Shown piece after piece: positions 33,444 through 41,924 of a stretch of DNA of 64,000 nucleotides. A program made the translations under genes and the position numbers. Numbering within the stretch: position 1 is the first letter of the stretch; each line of letters begins with the position of its first letter. This stretch comes from SLSG01 sp964477035 (GTDB lineage Bacteria; Bacteroidota; Bacteroidia; Bacteroidales; UBA7960), in assembly GCA_964477035.1 (NCBI GenBank), contig CAYZCW010000007.1, positions 1 through 64,000 on the forward strand, in the 5' to 3' direction. The notes beneath the pieces are model-generated. The model searched no databases, was not told the origin of the DNA, and saw only the letters and a list, made by a program, of their open reading frames with translations.

Positions 33444-34613
33444 TCAGACCGCGTCGATGGCCTTCAGCATGGCGGTTAGGCCCGCAGATGCCGGCACATC
33501 ATGCCCGCAGCCCTGCAGGGCCTGGCCGATGGCACCCGTGGTGGCCAGCAGGTCGGCCTGGCTGACCGCTCCCATGTGCCCGACCCGGAAGTAACGGGTG
33601 CGGAGTTCGGGCAGCAGTCCGGTGGCCACGATCACGTCCGATTGGCCCATCCGGCCGATGAAGCCGTCCCAAGCCACTCCTTCGGGATAGTACACGGCCG
33701 ACAGGGTGTTGGCCGCCGTGTCCTCCTTTTGCGGCAGAAGCTGCAAGCCCAGTGCCCGCATGCCCGCCCGGAAGGAGGCGGCCAGCCGGCGGTGCCTTTC
33801 GAATCGGTTCTCCAGCCCCTCGGCCAGGATCTGCCGCAGGCTGACCTGCAGACCGGCCACCAGGTTCACGGCCGGGGTGCCGAAGTAGGCCGGCTTGCGC
33901 GCTTCGTAGGCCTGCATGACGGGCAGCCAGTGGGTCCAGTCGGCGTAATAGCTGCCCACGGGCGATTTCCTGGCACGGAAGGCTTCCATGGCCCGCTCCG
34001 AGGCCATCAACAGGGCGAGCCCGGGCGGCACGCCGACGGCCTTCTGGGAGGCCGTCAGCACCACGTCGATGCCCCATTCTTCCTGCCGGATATCCTCCCC
34101 GGCGACGGAGCAGACCCCGTCCAGGATGGTCAGCACCCCGTATTTCCGGCCCAGCTCCCCGATGGGCCGCGGGTCCACCCGCACCGCCGTGCTGGTGTCC
34201 ACATGGGTGAAGGCAAGCAATTTGTAACCGCCCTCCTGCAAAGCCTCTTCGATGTCTTCGGGCGGCACGGTCTGACCGGGCCCGGCCTGCAGCAGCCGCA
34301 CCTCTGCGCCGTAACGACGGAGCAGCTCGCCATAGCGCTCCCCGAAGTAGCCGGTGGAGACCACCAGGGCCTTGTCGCCCGGCTCCGTCAGGTTGGCCCC
34401 CGCCATGTCCATGGCCAGGGTGCCGCTGCCGGCCAGGATGAAGGGCTGCCCCGAGGGGCATTGCCATACCTGGCGCATCATCTCCAGGCATTGCCCGAAG
34501 CATTCGATAAAGGCCGGGGCCACGTGGCTGGTGGTGGCCGTGCCCACGGCCTGCAGCACCGCCGGGTCGAACTCAATGGGCCCGGGGATCATCAGCAGTT
34601 TTCTTCCTTTCAT
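33444..34613 (-). CDS. Class V aminotransferase, alanine/serine-glyoxylate type
   Basis: A protein of 389 residues from the ATG at 34613. The PLP-binding lysine is Lys191 in TASQKAVGVPPG; the cofactor-binding segment AGSGTLAMDM and Asp in TILDGVCSV also fit. The family moves amino groups from alanine, serine or aspartate to glyoxylate or related keto acids. It is the last gene of a three-gene minus-strand operon with a DapA/HOGA-like aldolase and a GhrA-type reductase, supporting a role in glyoxylate or keto-acid handling. The exact amino donor cannot be read from the sequence. Confidence 0.9.
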   Translation of the reverse strand: MKGRKLLMIPGPIEFDPAVLQAVGTATTSHVAPAFIECFGQCLEMMRQVWQCPSGQPFILAGSGTLAMDMAGANLTEPGDKALVVSTGYFGERYGELLRRYGAEVRLLQAGPGQTVPPEDIEEALQEGGYKLLAFTHVDTSTAVRVDPRPIGELGRKYGVLTILDGVCSVAGEDIRQEEWGIDVVLTASQKAVGVPPGLALLMASERAMEAFRARKSPVGSYYADWTHWLPVMQAYEARKPAYFGTPAVNLVAGLQVSLRQILAEGLENRFERHRRLAASFRAGMRALGLQLLPQKEDTAANTLSAVYYPEGVAWDGFIGRMGQSDVIVATGLLPELRTRYFRVGHMGAVSQADLLATTGAIGQALQGCGHDVPASAGLTAMLKAIDAV

Positions 34614-34624
34614 GTATAAGTTAT

Positions 34625-35533
34625 TTAAGGGGTGTCTATTTGTCGGATATCCTGTGCCTCCAGCAGGGCCAGCAGCTCCTGACGCAGGGGCGCGCTCAGG
34701 GGCAGCACGGGCCGGCGGGCCGGCCCGCCATAGAGCCCCAGGTGGTCCATGGCGGCCTTCAGGGCCGGCACGCCCCAGCGGGCGGTGACGGCCGTGTTGA
34801 CCGGGATCATTTGCTGCTGGAGCTGGCGGGCTCGTTCCAGGTCGCCCTCCCGGAAGGACTGGTAAATGCCCAGGCACTGGGCCGGGGCGATGTTCGCCAG
34901 GGCCAGGATGCCGCCGGTGGCGCCCATGGCCAGGGCCGGCAGCAGAAAACCGGCCGAGCCGGCCAGCACCCGGAATCCCGGACGGGCCCGGCGGAGGACC
35001 TCGCCCATCTTGACCACATTGCCGCCCGAGTCCTTCATTCCCACGATGTTGTCGTGGTCCGCGATGGCCAGGATGTCGTCCGCGCCCATGTCCATGCCGG
35101 TATTGCCCGGCATGTTGTAGATGATAACGGGCACCCCGGAGGCATCGGCCACGGCATGGTAATGTGCCACCAGGGCTTCCCGCCCCATCAGCCCTTTATA
35201 GTAATGGGGGTTGAGCACCAGCACGGCATCGGCCCCTGCACGGGCCGCCTCGCGGGTCAGGCGGATGGTCTCCCGGGTCGATTGCCCCCCTGTGCCGGCC
35301 AGCATGAGCCGGTCTCCGGGAATGGCTTCGCGTGCCTGGTTGAATACGCGGATTTTTTCCTCTTCGGTCAGCATGACCAGCTCCCCGTTGGAGCCCAGGA
35401 TCAGAAAACCGGCCAGGTCGTAGCGGCTCAGGCTGCGGATGTTTTCCCTCATCCTGCCGGCATCCAGTTCCTCGTTCTCATCGAAGGAGGTCGGCAGGGG
35501 GGGGAATATGCCTTGCAATGTTTCCATATTCAT
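34625..35533 (-). CDS. DapA/HOGA-family Schiff-base aldolase
   Basis: A 302-residue class I aldolase of the dihydrodipicolinate synthase family. The substrate-carboxylate loop GSNGELVML replaces the GTTGE of true DapA. The catalytic Tyr is Tyr139 (IIYNMPG) and the Schiff-base lysine is Lys167 (VGMKDSGG). The family includes DapA, N-acetylneuraminate lyase and 4-hydroxy-2-oxoglutarate aldolase. The neighbours, a glyoxylate aminotransferase and a glyoxylate/hydroxypyruvate reductase, favour an aldolase yielding pyruvate plus glyoxylate over lysine synthesis, but that is inference. Eleven bases separate it from the aminotransferase. Confidence 0.88.
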   Translation of the reverse strand: MNMETLQGIFPPLPTSFDENEELDAGRMRENIRSLSRYDLAGFLILGSNGELVMLTEEEKIRVFNQAREAIPGDRLMLAGTGGQSTRETIRLTREAARAGADAVLVLNPHYYKGLMGREALVAHYHAVADASGVPVIIYNMPGNTGMDMGADDILAIADHDNIVGMKDSGGNVVKMGEVLRRARPGFRVLAGSAGFLLPALAMGATGGILALANIAPAQCLGIYQSFREGDLERARQLQQQMIPVNTAVTARWGVPALKAAMDHLGLYGGPARRPVLPLSAPLRQELLALLEAQDIRQIDTP

Positions 35534-35557
35534 TGTTTACGTTTTATCATGGGGAAA

Positions 35558-36496
35558 TCAGTATCCGTGGCGGCGGTCCACCCGGTGAAGCAACGGCTCC
35601 CCCCGACGCAGACGCCGGTAGTTCTCAATCACCTGGGGGGCCACCGAGGCCGGGTCGGTCAGGCTGGCGATGTGGGGGGTCAGCTGCACCCCGGGGTGTT
35701 TCCAGAAGGGATGGCCTTCCGGCAGGGGCTCGGGATCGAACACGTCCAGGGAGGCGGCCTGCAGGTGGCCTTCGTCCAAGAGGGCGATCAGGTCCTGCTC
35801 CACCACGTGCGGCCCGCGGCCCAGGTTGATCAGGACGCCCCCCCGGGGAAGCTGGGAAAGAAGCTCCCGGTTTAAAATGCCCCGGGTCTCCGGCGTTAAG
35901 GGCAGGAGGCAGACCAGGATGTCGGTGTCGCGCAGGAAAGAGGCCAGCCCGCCGGCCCCGGCATGCCGCCGGTAAGGGGGTTGCTGCCCTTCCCGGCTGG
36001 CCGACCTGCCCCAGCCGCTGACGGAAAAGCCAAGGGCCGACAGCCCCATGCATACATGATGGCCGATGGCCCCGGTGCCCATGACCCCGACCCGGGTGTC
36101 CCGGATGCGGCGGTAACGCTTTTTTTTCCATAGGCCCCGGGACTGCTGCTGCGCGAACAGGGGCAGGCGGCGGTTGTGCCCCAGGATCAGGGCCAGGACA
36201 AATTCGAACATATCGCGGGCCAGCATGGGGTCCACGATCCTGACCACGGCCACATCTTCCGGGATGTCCGGGTCGCTCAGCAGGTGGTCCACCCCGGCCC
36301 CCATGGAAGAGATGCACTTCAGGGCGGGAAGCGTCCGGAAGATGCCCGGCGGATGGTTCCAGGCCAGGGCCATCAGGATCCGTTCATGCGGGACGTCCTG
36401 CTCCAGGGTGAGGATATCCACCTCCGGACCGGCCTCCTTCAGGGCGGCCACCCAGGAATCCAGGTTCTTTCCCGTGCTGGTGATCAGAAGGGCCAT
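35558..36496 (-). CDS. ghrA: Glyoxylate/hydroxypyruvate reductase, GhrA-like
   Basis: A protein of 312 residues from the ATG at 36496 (the same length as E. coli GhrA). The Rossmann motif is VGVMGTGAIG. Catalytic residues of D-2-hydroxyacid dehydrogenases appear in order: Arg in INLGRGP, Glu in DVFDPEPLP and His in LTPHIAS. It reduces glyoxylate or hydroxypyruvate with NADPH. First gene of the minus-strand operon, 24 bases upstream of the aldolase. Confidence 0.9.
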   Translation of the reverse strand: MALLITSTGKNLDSWVAALKEAGPEVDILTLEQDVPHERILMALAWNHPPGIFRTLPALKCISSMGAGVDHLLSDPDIPEDVAVVRIVDPMLARDMFEFVLALILGHNRRLPLFAQQQSRGLWKKKRYRRIRDTRVGVMGTGAIGHHVCMGLSALGFSVSGWGRSASREGQQPPYRRHAGAGGLASFLRDTDILVCLLPLTPETRGILNRELLSQLPRGGVLINLGRGPHVVEQDLIALLDEGHLQAASLDVFDPEPLPEGHPFWKHPGVQLTPHIASLTDPASVAPQVIENYRRLRRGEPLLHRVDRRHGY

Positions 36497-36690
36497 AAAA
36501 GGTCGGTTTTTCTTGTGCTTTGTCCGTTTGCCGCCGGCCCCCGGAAGGCCAGGTTTCCGGAGCGTCCATTCCCCGGGCGCGTCCATGCACGAAACGGGGC
36601 TGCAAATTACTGGTTTTTTATCCGACGGCAAAATAAATGGGGGACCGGATCCGGATATTTTTCCCGTGCGGTTTGTTCTGCTTCTTTTCG

Positions 36691-36698
36691 TAAATTTG
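36691..36698 (+). promoter_or_regulatory. -7 box for TatA-like gene
   Basis: TAAATTTG, with a TTTG at 36672-36675 that is closer than the ideal spacing (15 instead of about 19). The leader to 36767 is about 60 bases. Confidence 0.5.
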
Positions 36699-36766
36699 TC
36701 GGCAGGTTCCCCGGCGGAGTAACGGCTTTTGAGGAGGCCGGCTGCCGGATCCAACAATTTCATCCG

Positions 36767-37354
36767 ATGGGCCCCTTTATACTGCTTATCCCTTTTGGCT
36801 TGCTTCAATACCCGCTGCTGTTTGGTGTCAGCGGGGGGGAGATCCTCATCCTGCTGCTGCTGGTGCTGGTCCTGTTCGGTCCCTCCAAGATCCCGGAGAT
36901 CGCCCGCATGCTGGGCCGGGGGATCAACGAAGTGAAGAAGGTACAACGGGAGATCAATACCGAGATCCACCGCTATTCCTCAGAGATCGAAAAGGAAACA
37001 AGCAAAATGCAGTCGGAGATCAACCAGCTGAAAGACCAGGTGGCCCGTTCAGCCGAAGGACCCGCCGGGGAGGCCCCTGTCACGGAAGGGGATCAATCGG
37101 GGGGAGGACCCCCGCCCGATCCCTACGAGGAGGCCCGCAAGAGCCGCCCAAAGACCGGACCCGAGAGGCCGGACCCTGCGAAAACCAAAGGGGAGGATGC
37201 ACCCGGGGAAACGGATCAGGCGGCACCGGAGGGCGGTCCGCATAAGGACGACCAGCTGCCGTCCCACAAACCCGATATGGAAAGCGACAGCGGGGGCGGG
37301 GAGGACGACCTGCCTTACCCATACAACAGGAAAAACGGGGAACAGACACCCTGA
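36767..37354 (+). CDS. TatA/TatB-like protein with long hydrophilic tail
   Basis: A protein of 195 residues from the ATG at 36767. After a short hydrophobic leader comes the TatA/B/E core: membrane helix ILILLLLVLVLFGPSKIPEI with the FGP hinge, then an amphipathic helix (ARMLGRGINEVKKVQREI). A coiled-coil stretch runs to about residue 90. Residues 95-195 are low-complexity, rich in P, G, E, D and K. TatA forms the pore of the twin-arginine export pathway; no tatC is in the window. The tail is much longer than that of a typical TatA of under 100 residues, so a TatB-like role or another membrane function is possible. Confidence 0.85.
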   Translation: MGPFILLIPFGLLQYPLLFGVSGGEILILLLLVLVLFGPSKIPEIARMLGRGINEVKKVQREINTEIHRYSSEIEKETSKMQSEINQLKDQVARSAEGPAGEAPVTEGDQSGGGPPPDPYEEARKSRPKTGPERPDPAKTKGEDAPGETDQAAPEGGPHKDDQLPSHKPDMESDSGGGEDDLPYPYNRKNGEQTP

Positions 37355-37484
37355 AAAATTAAGGCCGGCCCGCAGCCGATGGACATACAATTTATTTCGC
37401 AGGCCCCCGTTAATTAGTATTGACATGGGATTGTCCCAAACCAAGGTTAACAACAGGAATCATCCGGAAACAGCCGTCCCCTCC

Positions 37485-39515
37485 ATGCAAGCAGGTCCCA
37501 GGTATCTTTTCCCTTTTGCCGTCGCGCTTTTATTGTTTTTCCTTCCCGGGGAAGCCGCCTCCCAGAACCGCCGGCTCGAACGGGCCGACCAGGCCTATGA
37601 GCTGAAGCAATACAGCGAGGCCCTCGACCTATACAGGAGGGCCTACAACAGGGTCCGGCGCAAGGACCGGCAGGAGGGGGTCAGGGTGGTCTTCCGCACC
37701 GCCATGTGCTACCGTTACCTGAACGATCCCCGCCGCTCGGAGTCCTGGTTCCGCCGGGCGGTCAGGCAGAATTATCCCGATCCGGTCGCGGTGCTCTACC
37801 TCGCGGAGGCCCTGCATCAGAACGAGCGGACCGAAGAGGCACTGGAGCAGTACCGGCGCTATGCCGAGCTGGTGCCGGACGACTGGCGGGGCATGCATGG
37901 GGTGCGGTCGATCGAGGCCGCCCGCGAGCTGACCGAGAACCCGACCCCTTACGATGTGGAGGCTCCCAGGGTGCTCAATTCACGCGAGGACGATTACACG
38001 GCCGCCTTTGCCGACCACCGCTCAGGGAGCCTGGTGTTTGCCTCTTCCCGGGACGATGCCATGGGCGGGAGCAAGGACCTGTGGACCGGCCAGCAGCATT
38101 CGTCCCTGTTTATATCTTTCCGCGACCGCGGGGGAGACTGGAGCCGTCCGGTTTTGCTGGACGAAGGCCCCGTGAATACCGAATTCAACGAGGGGGCGCC
38201 CTCGGTCAACACGGCCGGTACGCGCATGTACTTCACCCGGTGCCTTCGCAGTCCCGACGTGGACATGGGCTGCCGCATCTTCGTCTCGGAACGCAGCGGG
38301 GCCAACTGGGGGGATCCCCGCGAGGTGCGGCTCACCACCGACAGCTCCGTGACCGTGGGGCATCCGGCCATCAGCCCGGACGAACTGGCGCTGTACTTCG
38401 TCTCCGACATGGAGGGGGGGCTCGGCGGGAGAGACATCTGGGTGGCCAGACGGCAGTCTCCCACCGGGGAATTCGGCACCCCGGAAAACCTGGGGCCGCC
38501 GGTCAACACCCCCGGCCAGGAGATGTTCCCTTACGTGCGTTCGGACGGCACCCTGTATTTTTCGTCGGACGGGCATCCGGGCCTGGGTGGGCTGGACCTG
38601 TTCATGAGCCGCCGGACACCGGATGGCTGGGCCGAACCTGAAAACCTGGGCGTGCCCATCAACAGCCCGGGCGACGACTTCGGCATCGTTTTCGCGGCCG
38701 GGCGCGAAGAAGGCTTTTTCACCTCCAACCGCCCGGGAAGCCGGGGCTACGACATTCATTCTTTCTACCTGGCGCCCCTGGAGTTTTCCATCTCGGGGCT
38801 GGTGCGCGACGATTCCACCCAGGCCCTGCTGCCCGATGCCCAGGTGCAGCTGATCGGCTCCGACGGGTCTTTTACCCAGGTTGCCACCAACCGGGAAGGA
38901 CGTTACCTGTTTGACCGCTTCGTGGTCCGCGAGAACACCTCCTATGAGTTGATCGCCAGCAAGGAAGGCTATTTCTCCTCCCGCGGACAGCAGTCCACCC
39001 GGGAAGCCGCGGTGAGCCGGGACTTTACGGTAGACCTCGCCCTGGCGCCCATCCCGGAGAAACCCATCGCCCTGCCGGAGATCCTGTATGAGTTTGCCCA
39101 GTGGGAGCTCAGGCCGCAGTTCCGGGATTCGCTCGTCGGACTGGTACAGACGCTCCGGGACAACCCCAACATCGTGATCGAGCTGGCCTCGCATACCGAC
39201 AGCCGCGGCACCCACGAGGTCAACGACACCCTGTCCCAGAGAAGGGCCCAGACGGTGGTCGATTTCCTGGTAAGGCAGGGCATCGCACGAGACCGCCTGG
39301 AAGCCAAAGGATACGGCAAGAGGGTGCCTCGCACCATCGAAAGGGATATCGTGCGCCAGGGCTTCCGTTTTCCTGCGGGCACCGTGCTGACGGAAGAGTA
39401 CATCAATGGCCTGCCCGGCGAGGAACACCGGGATGTGGCCCATGAGATGAACCGCCGCACCGAGTTCCGCGTGATCCGTGACGATTACGAACCTCCCGTA
39501 CCGGAAGAACCCTAA
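37485..39515 (+). CDS. OmpA-family protein with TPR, PD40 propeller and CarboxypepD-like domain (PorE-like)
   Basis: A protein of 676 residues from the ATG at 37485, giving signal peptide PFAVALLLFFLPGEAASQ; an ATG at 37425 would add 20 residues. Domains in order: TPR repeats (about 35-145), PD40 beta-propeller (about 165-430; LYFVSDMEGGLGGRDIW, LYFSSDGHPGLGGLDLF), carboxypeptidase-regulatory-like domain (about 435-520) and an OmpA peptidoglycan-binding domain (about 545-665; ELASHTDSRGTHEVN, LSQRRAQTVVDFL). This is the architecture of PorE, the T9SS component that tethers the machine to peptidoglycan, though Bacteroidota carry several such proteins. PorQ and a T9SS cargo in the same window support the link. 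Confidence 0.88.
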   Translation: MQAGPRYLFPFAVALLLFFLPGEAASQNRRLERADQAYELKQYSEALDLYRRAYNRVRRKDRQEGVRVVFRTAMCYRYLNDPRRSESWFRRAVRQNYPDPVAVLYLAEALHQNERTEEALEQYRRYAELVPDDWRGMHGVRSIEAARELTENPTPYDVEAPRVLNSREDDYTAAFADHRSGSLVFASSRDDAMGGSKDLWTGQQHSSLFISFRDRGGDWSRPVLLDEGPVNTEFNEGAPSVNTAGTRMYFTRCLRSPDVDMGCRIFVSERSGANWGDPREVRLTTDSSVTVGHPAISPDELALYFVSDMEGGLGGRDIWVARRQSPTGEFGTPENLGPPVNTPGQEMFPYVRSDGTLYFSSDGHPGLGGLDLFMSRRTPDGWAEPENLGVPINSPGDDFGIVFAAGREEGFFTSNRPGSRGYDIHSFYLAPLEFSISGLVRDDSTQALLPDAQVQLIGSDGSFTQVATNREGRYLFDRFVVRENTSYELIASKEGYFSSRGQQSTREAAVSRDFTVDLALAPIPEKPIALPEILYEFAQWELRPQFRDSLVGLVQTLRDNPNIVIELASHTDSRGTHEVNDTLSQRRAQTVVDFLVRQGIARDRLEAKGYGKRVPRTIERDIVRQGFRFPAGTVLTEEYINGLPGEEHRDVAHEMNRRTEFRVIRDDYEPPVPEEP

Positions 39516-39522
39516 CCGACCC

Positions 39523-40698
39523 ATGTCCGAAAACCCATCCAGATACAGCCGCCGGGGCGTGTCGGCCGCCAAGGAGGATGTGCACCGGGCCGTGAAAGAC
39601 CTTGACAGGGGGCTCTTTCCCAGGGCCTTCTGCAAGGTGGTCCCCGATTACCTGGGTGGAGACCCCGCCTGGTGCAACATCATGCATGCAGACGGGGCCG
39701 GCACCAAATCCTCCCTGGCATATATTTACTGGAAGGAGACGGGAGACCTCAGCGTATGGCACGGCATCGCCCAGGACGCCCTGGTGATGAACCTGGACGA
39801 CCTGCTGTGCGTCGGGGCCCATGACCGCATCCTGGTTTCTTCCACCATCGGCCGCAACAAGGCGCGCATCCCGGGAGAAGTCGTGTCGGCCATCATCCGG
39901 GGCACCGAGGCCTTTCTGCAGGACATGCGCGACCAGGGAATCGAGATGGTGCTCACCGGGGGGGAAACCGCCGATGTGGGCGACCTGGTGCGGACGGTCA
40001 TTGTCGATTCCACCGTCACGGCCCGGATGCCGCGCGCCGAAGTCGTCACCAACGAAGGGATCCGTGCGGGGGATGTGATCGTCGGACTGGCCTCGTACGG
40101 ACAGACCAACTATGAGAAGGAATACAATGGGGGCATGGGCTCCAACGGCCTGACTTCCGCCAGGCATGACGTCTTTGCCAGGGAATATGCGCGTAAATAC
40201 CCGGAGAGCTACGACGCCTCGATGGGGGAGGACCTGGCCTATGCCGGAAGCTGCCGCCTGGACCAGGAAGTGGAAGGCAGCCCGTTGCCGGCCGGCCGGC
40301 TGGTGTTGTCGCCCACCCGCACCTATGCCCCGGTCATGAAACGCCTCTTCGGTGAGATGGCTGGCCATATCCATGGGATGGTGCATTGCAGCGGGGGCGG
40401 GCAGACCAAGGTGCTGCACTTTGTGGAGGACCTCCACGTCATCAAGGACAATCTCTTCCCCACCCCGCCTTTGTTCCGTCTCATACAGAGGGAATCCGGC
40501 ACCCCCTGGAAGGAGATGATGCAGGTATTCAATATGGGCCACCGCATGGAGCTGTTCGTGCGTCCCGAGGTGGCGGACGACATCATCGGGCTGTGCGCGG
40601 ACTTCCGGCTGGAGGCCCGCATCGTGGGCCGCTGCGAGCCATGGCAGGGGAAAAAGCTGAGCATCCTGACTCCCGGCGGCTCCTGCACCTTCGGATAA
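39523..40698 (+). CDS. purM: Phosphoribosylformylglycinamidine cyclo-ligase (AIR synthase)
   Basis: A protein of 391 residues from the ATG at 39523. PurM motifs include ADGAGTKS for the nucleotide/substrate loop, VMNLDDLLCVGA, TGGETADVGD and the glycine-rich CSGGGQTK. It closes the imidazole ring in purine synthesis using ATP. It begins seven bases after the OmpA-family gene. Confidence 0.93.
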   Translation: MSENPSRYSRRGVSAAKEDVHRAVKDLDRGLFPRAFCKVVPDYLGGDPAWCNIMHADGAGTKSSLAYIYWKETGDLSVWHGIAQDALVMNLDDLLCVGAHDRILVSSTIGRNKARIPGEVVSAIIRGTEAFLQDMRDQGIEMVLTGGETADVGDLVRTVIVDSTVTARMPRAEVVTNEGIRAGDVIVGLASYGQTNYEKEYNGGMGSNGLTSARHDVFAREYARKYPESYDASMGEDLAYAGSCRLDQEVEGSPLPAGRLVLSPTRTYAPVMKRLFGEMAGHIHGMVHCSGGGQTKVLHFVEDLHVIKDNLFPTPPLFRLIQRESGTPWKEMMQVFNMGHRMELFVRPEVADDIIGLCADFRLEARIVGRCEPWQGKKLSILTPGGSCTFG

Positions 40699-40762
40699 GG
40701 CGCCCCGGCACCCGGTCCCGGCCGGCTCCGTTTCGCAGCGTGAGATTCCGGCGGATTTTTTG

Positions 40763-40770
40763 TACCTTTG
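40763..40770 (+). promoter_or_regulatory. -7 box for prfA
   Basis: TACCTTTG matches TAnnTTTG, 21 bases upstream of the prfA ATG. Confidence 0.62.
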
Positions 40771-40791
40771 CCTCCCTAAATCTGAAACCCC

Positions 40792-41871
40792 ATGTTGCTA
40801 GAGAAGCTCCAGGCGATCCATGAACGCTACGAAGAGGTGGGCCGGCTCATCGCCGATCCGGACATCGTATCCGACATGAAGCGTTACATCCAGCTGAGCA
40901 AGGAATTCAAGGACCTGCAGCCCATCATCGAAGCTTACAGGGAATATAAGAACGTGCTGGACAACATTGCCTCCACCCGGCAGATGCTCGGGGTGGAAAA
41001 GGATCCCGAATTCCGTGAAATGGCCAAAGGGGAAATGGATTCCCTGCTTCAGCACCAGGAAAAGATGGAGGAGGACATCCGCCTGCTGCTGATTCCCTCC
41101 GATCCCCAGGATGAGAAAAATGCCATTGTTGAAATACGGGCAGGGACAGGAGGGGATGAAGCGGCCATCTTTGCCGGAGACCTCTACCGCATGTACCAGA
41201 AATATTGTGAGGTCAAGCGCTGGAAGACCGAACTGGTGGACATGAACGAAGGGACTTCCGGGGGATTCAAGGAGGTGATCTTCAATGTGTCGGGAGAGGG
41301 AGTATACGGACTTTTGAAATATGAATCGGGGGTTCACCGTGTGCAGCGCGTTCCCCAGACCGAGACCCAGGGGCGGGTGCATACTTCCGCCGCCACCGTG
41401 GCCGTGCTGCCTGAAGCCGATGAGTTTGACGTGGAGCTCAAGACCAGCGACATCCGCAAGGAGACGTTTTGTTCGAGCGGACCCGGCGGGCAGTCGGTCA
41501 ACACCACCTATTCGGCCGTCCGCCTCACCCACGTCCCCACGGGCATCGTGGTGTCCTGCCAGGACCAGAAATCCCAGATCAAGAACATGGAGAAGGCCAT
41601 GAAGGTGCTGCGCACCAGGCTCTACGACATGGAGTACAAGAAATACCTGGATGAGATCGCCTCCAAACGGAAGACCATGGTGTCCTCGGGCGACCGCTCG
41701 GCCAAAATCCGTACCTACAATTTTCCGCAGGGCCGCGTGACCGATCACCGGATCGGCCTGACCCTTTACAATTTGTCGTCGGTCATGGACGGGGACATCC
41801 AGGAGGTGATCGATGCCCTGCAGGTGGCCGAAAATGCCGAAAAGCTCAAGGAAGGCACGTCCGTCGCCTGA
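40792..41871 (+). CDS. prfA: Peptide chain release factor 1
   Basis: 359 residues, usual length. The peptidyl-tRNA hydrolysis motif GGQ sits in SGPGGQSVNTT, and HRVQRVPQTE is the conserved class I release-factor segment. It ends translation at UAA and UAG. It has its own promoter box. Confidence 0.97.
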   Translation: MLLEKLQAIHERYEEVGRLIADPDIVSDMKRYIQLSKEFKDLQPIIEAYREYKNVLDNIASTRQMLGVEKDPEFREMAKGEMDSLLQHQEKMEEDIRLLLIPSDPQDEKNAIVEIRAGTGGDEAAIFAGDLYRMYQKYCEVKRWKTELVDMNEGTSGGFKEVIFNVSGEGVYGLLKYESGVHRVQRVPQTETQGRVHTSAATVAVLPEADEFDVELKTSDIRKETFCSSGPGGQSVNTTYSAVRLTHVPTGIVVSCQDQKSQIKNMEKAMKVLRTRLYDMEYKKYLDEIASKRKTMVSSGDRSAKIRTYNFPQGRVTDHRIGLTLYNLSSVMDGDIQEVIDALQVAENAEKLKEGTSVA

Positions 41872-41913
41872 GGTTTTTTCTTCGGGACCTTGCCTGCCTG
41901 CCCCCGGAATGAT

Positions 41914-41921
41914 TACCTTTA
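41914..41921 (+). promoter_or_regulatory. -7-like box abutting pyrF start
   Basis: TACCTTTA differs from TAnnTTTG only at the last base and ends three bases before the pyrF ATG, which would make the transcript leaderless or nearly so. Confidence 0.4.
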
Positions 41922-41924
41922 CGC

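Noticed and set aside
33501..34619. Plus-strand frame of 372 residues opposite the aminotransferase
   Set aside because: A GC-rich shadow frame rich in G, H, Q and R with no motifs. The minus strand encodes an intact PLP enzyme.
34640..35875. Plus-strand frame of 411 residues opposite the aldolase
   Set aside because: Low-complexity shadow of the DapA-like gene with no recognisable domain.
36176..36766. Long 5' extension of the TatA-like frame
   Set aside because: It is antisense to ghrA and contains no domain. The real protein begins at 36767 with the hydrophobic Tat segment.
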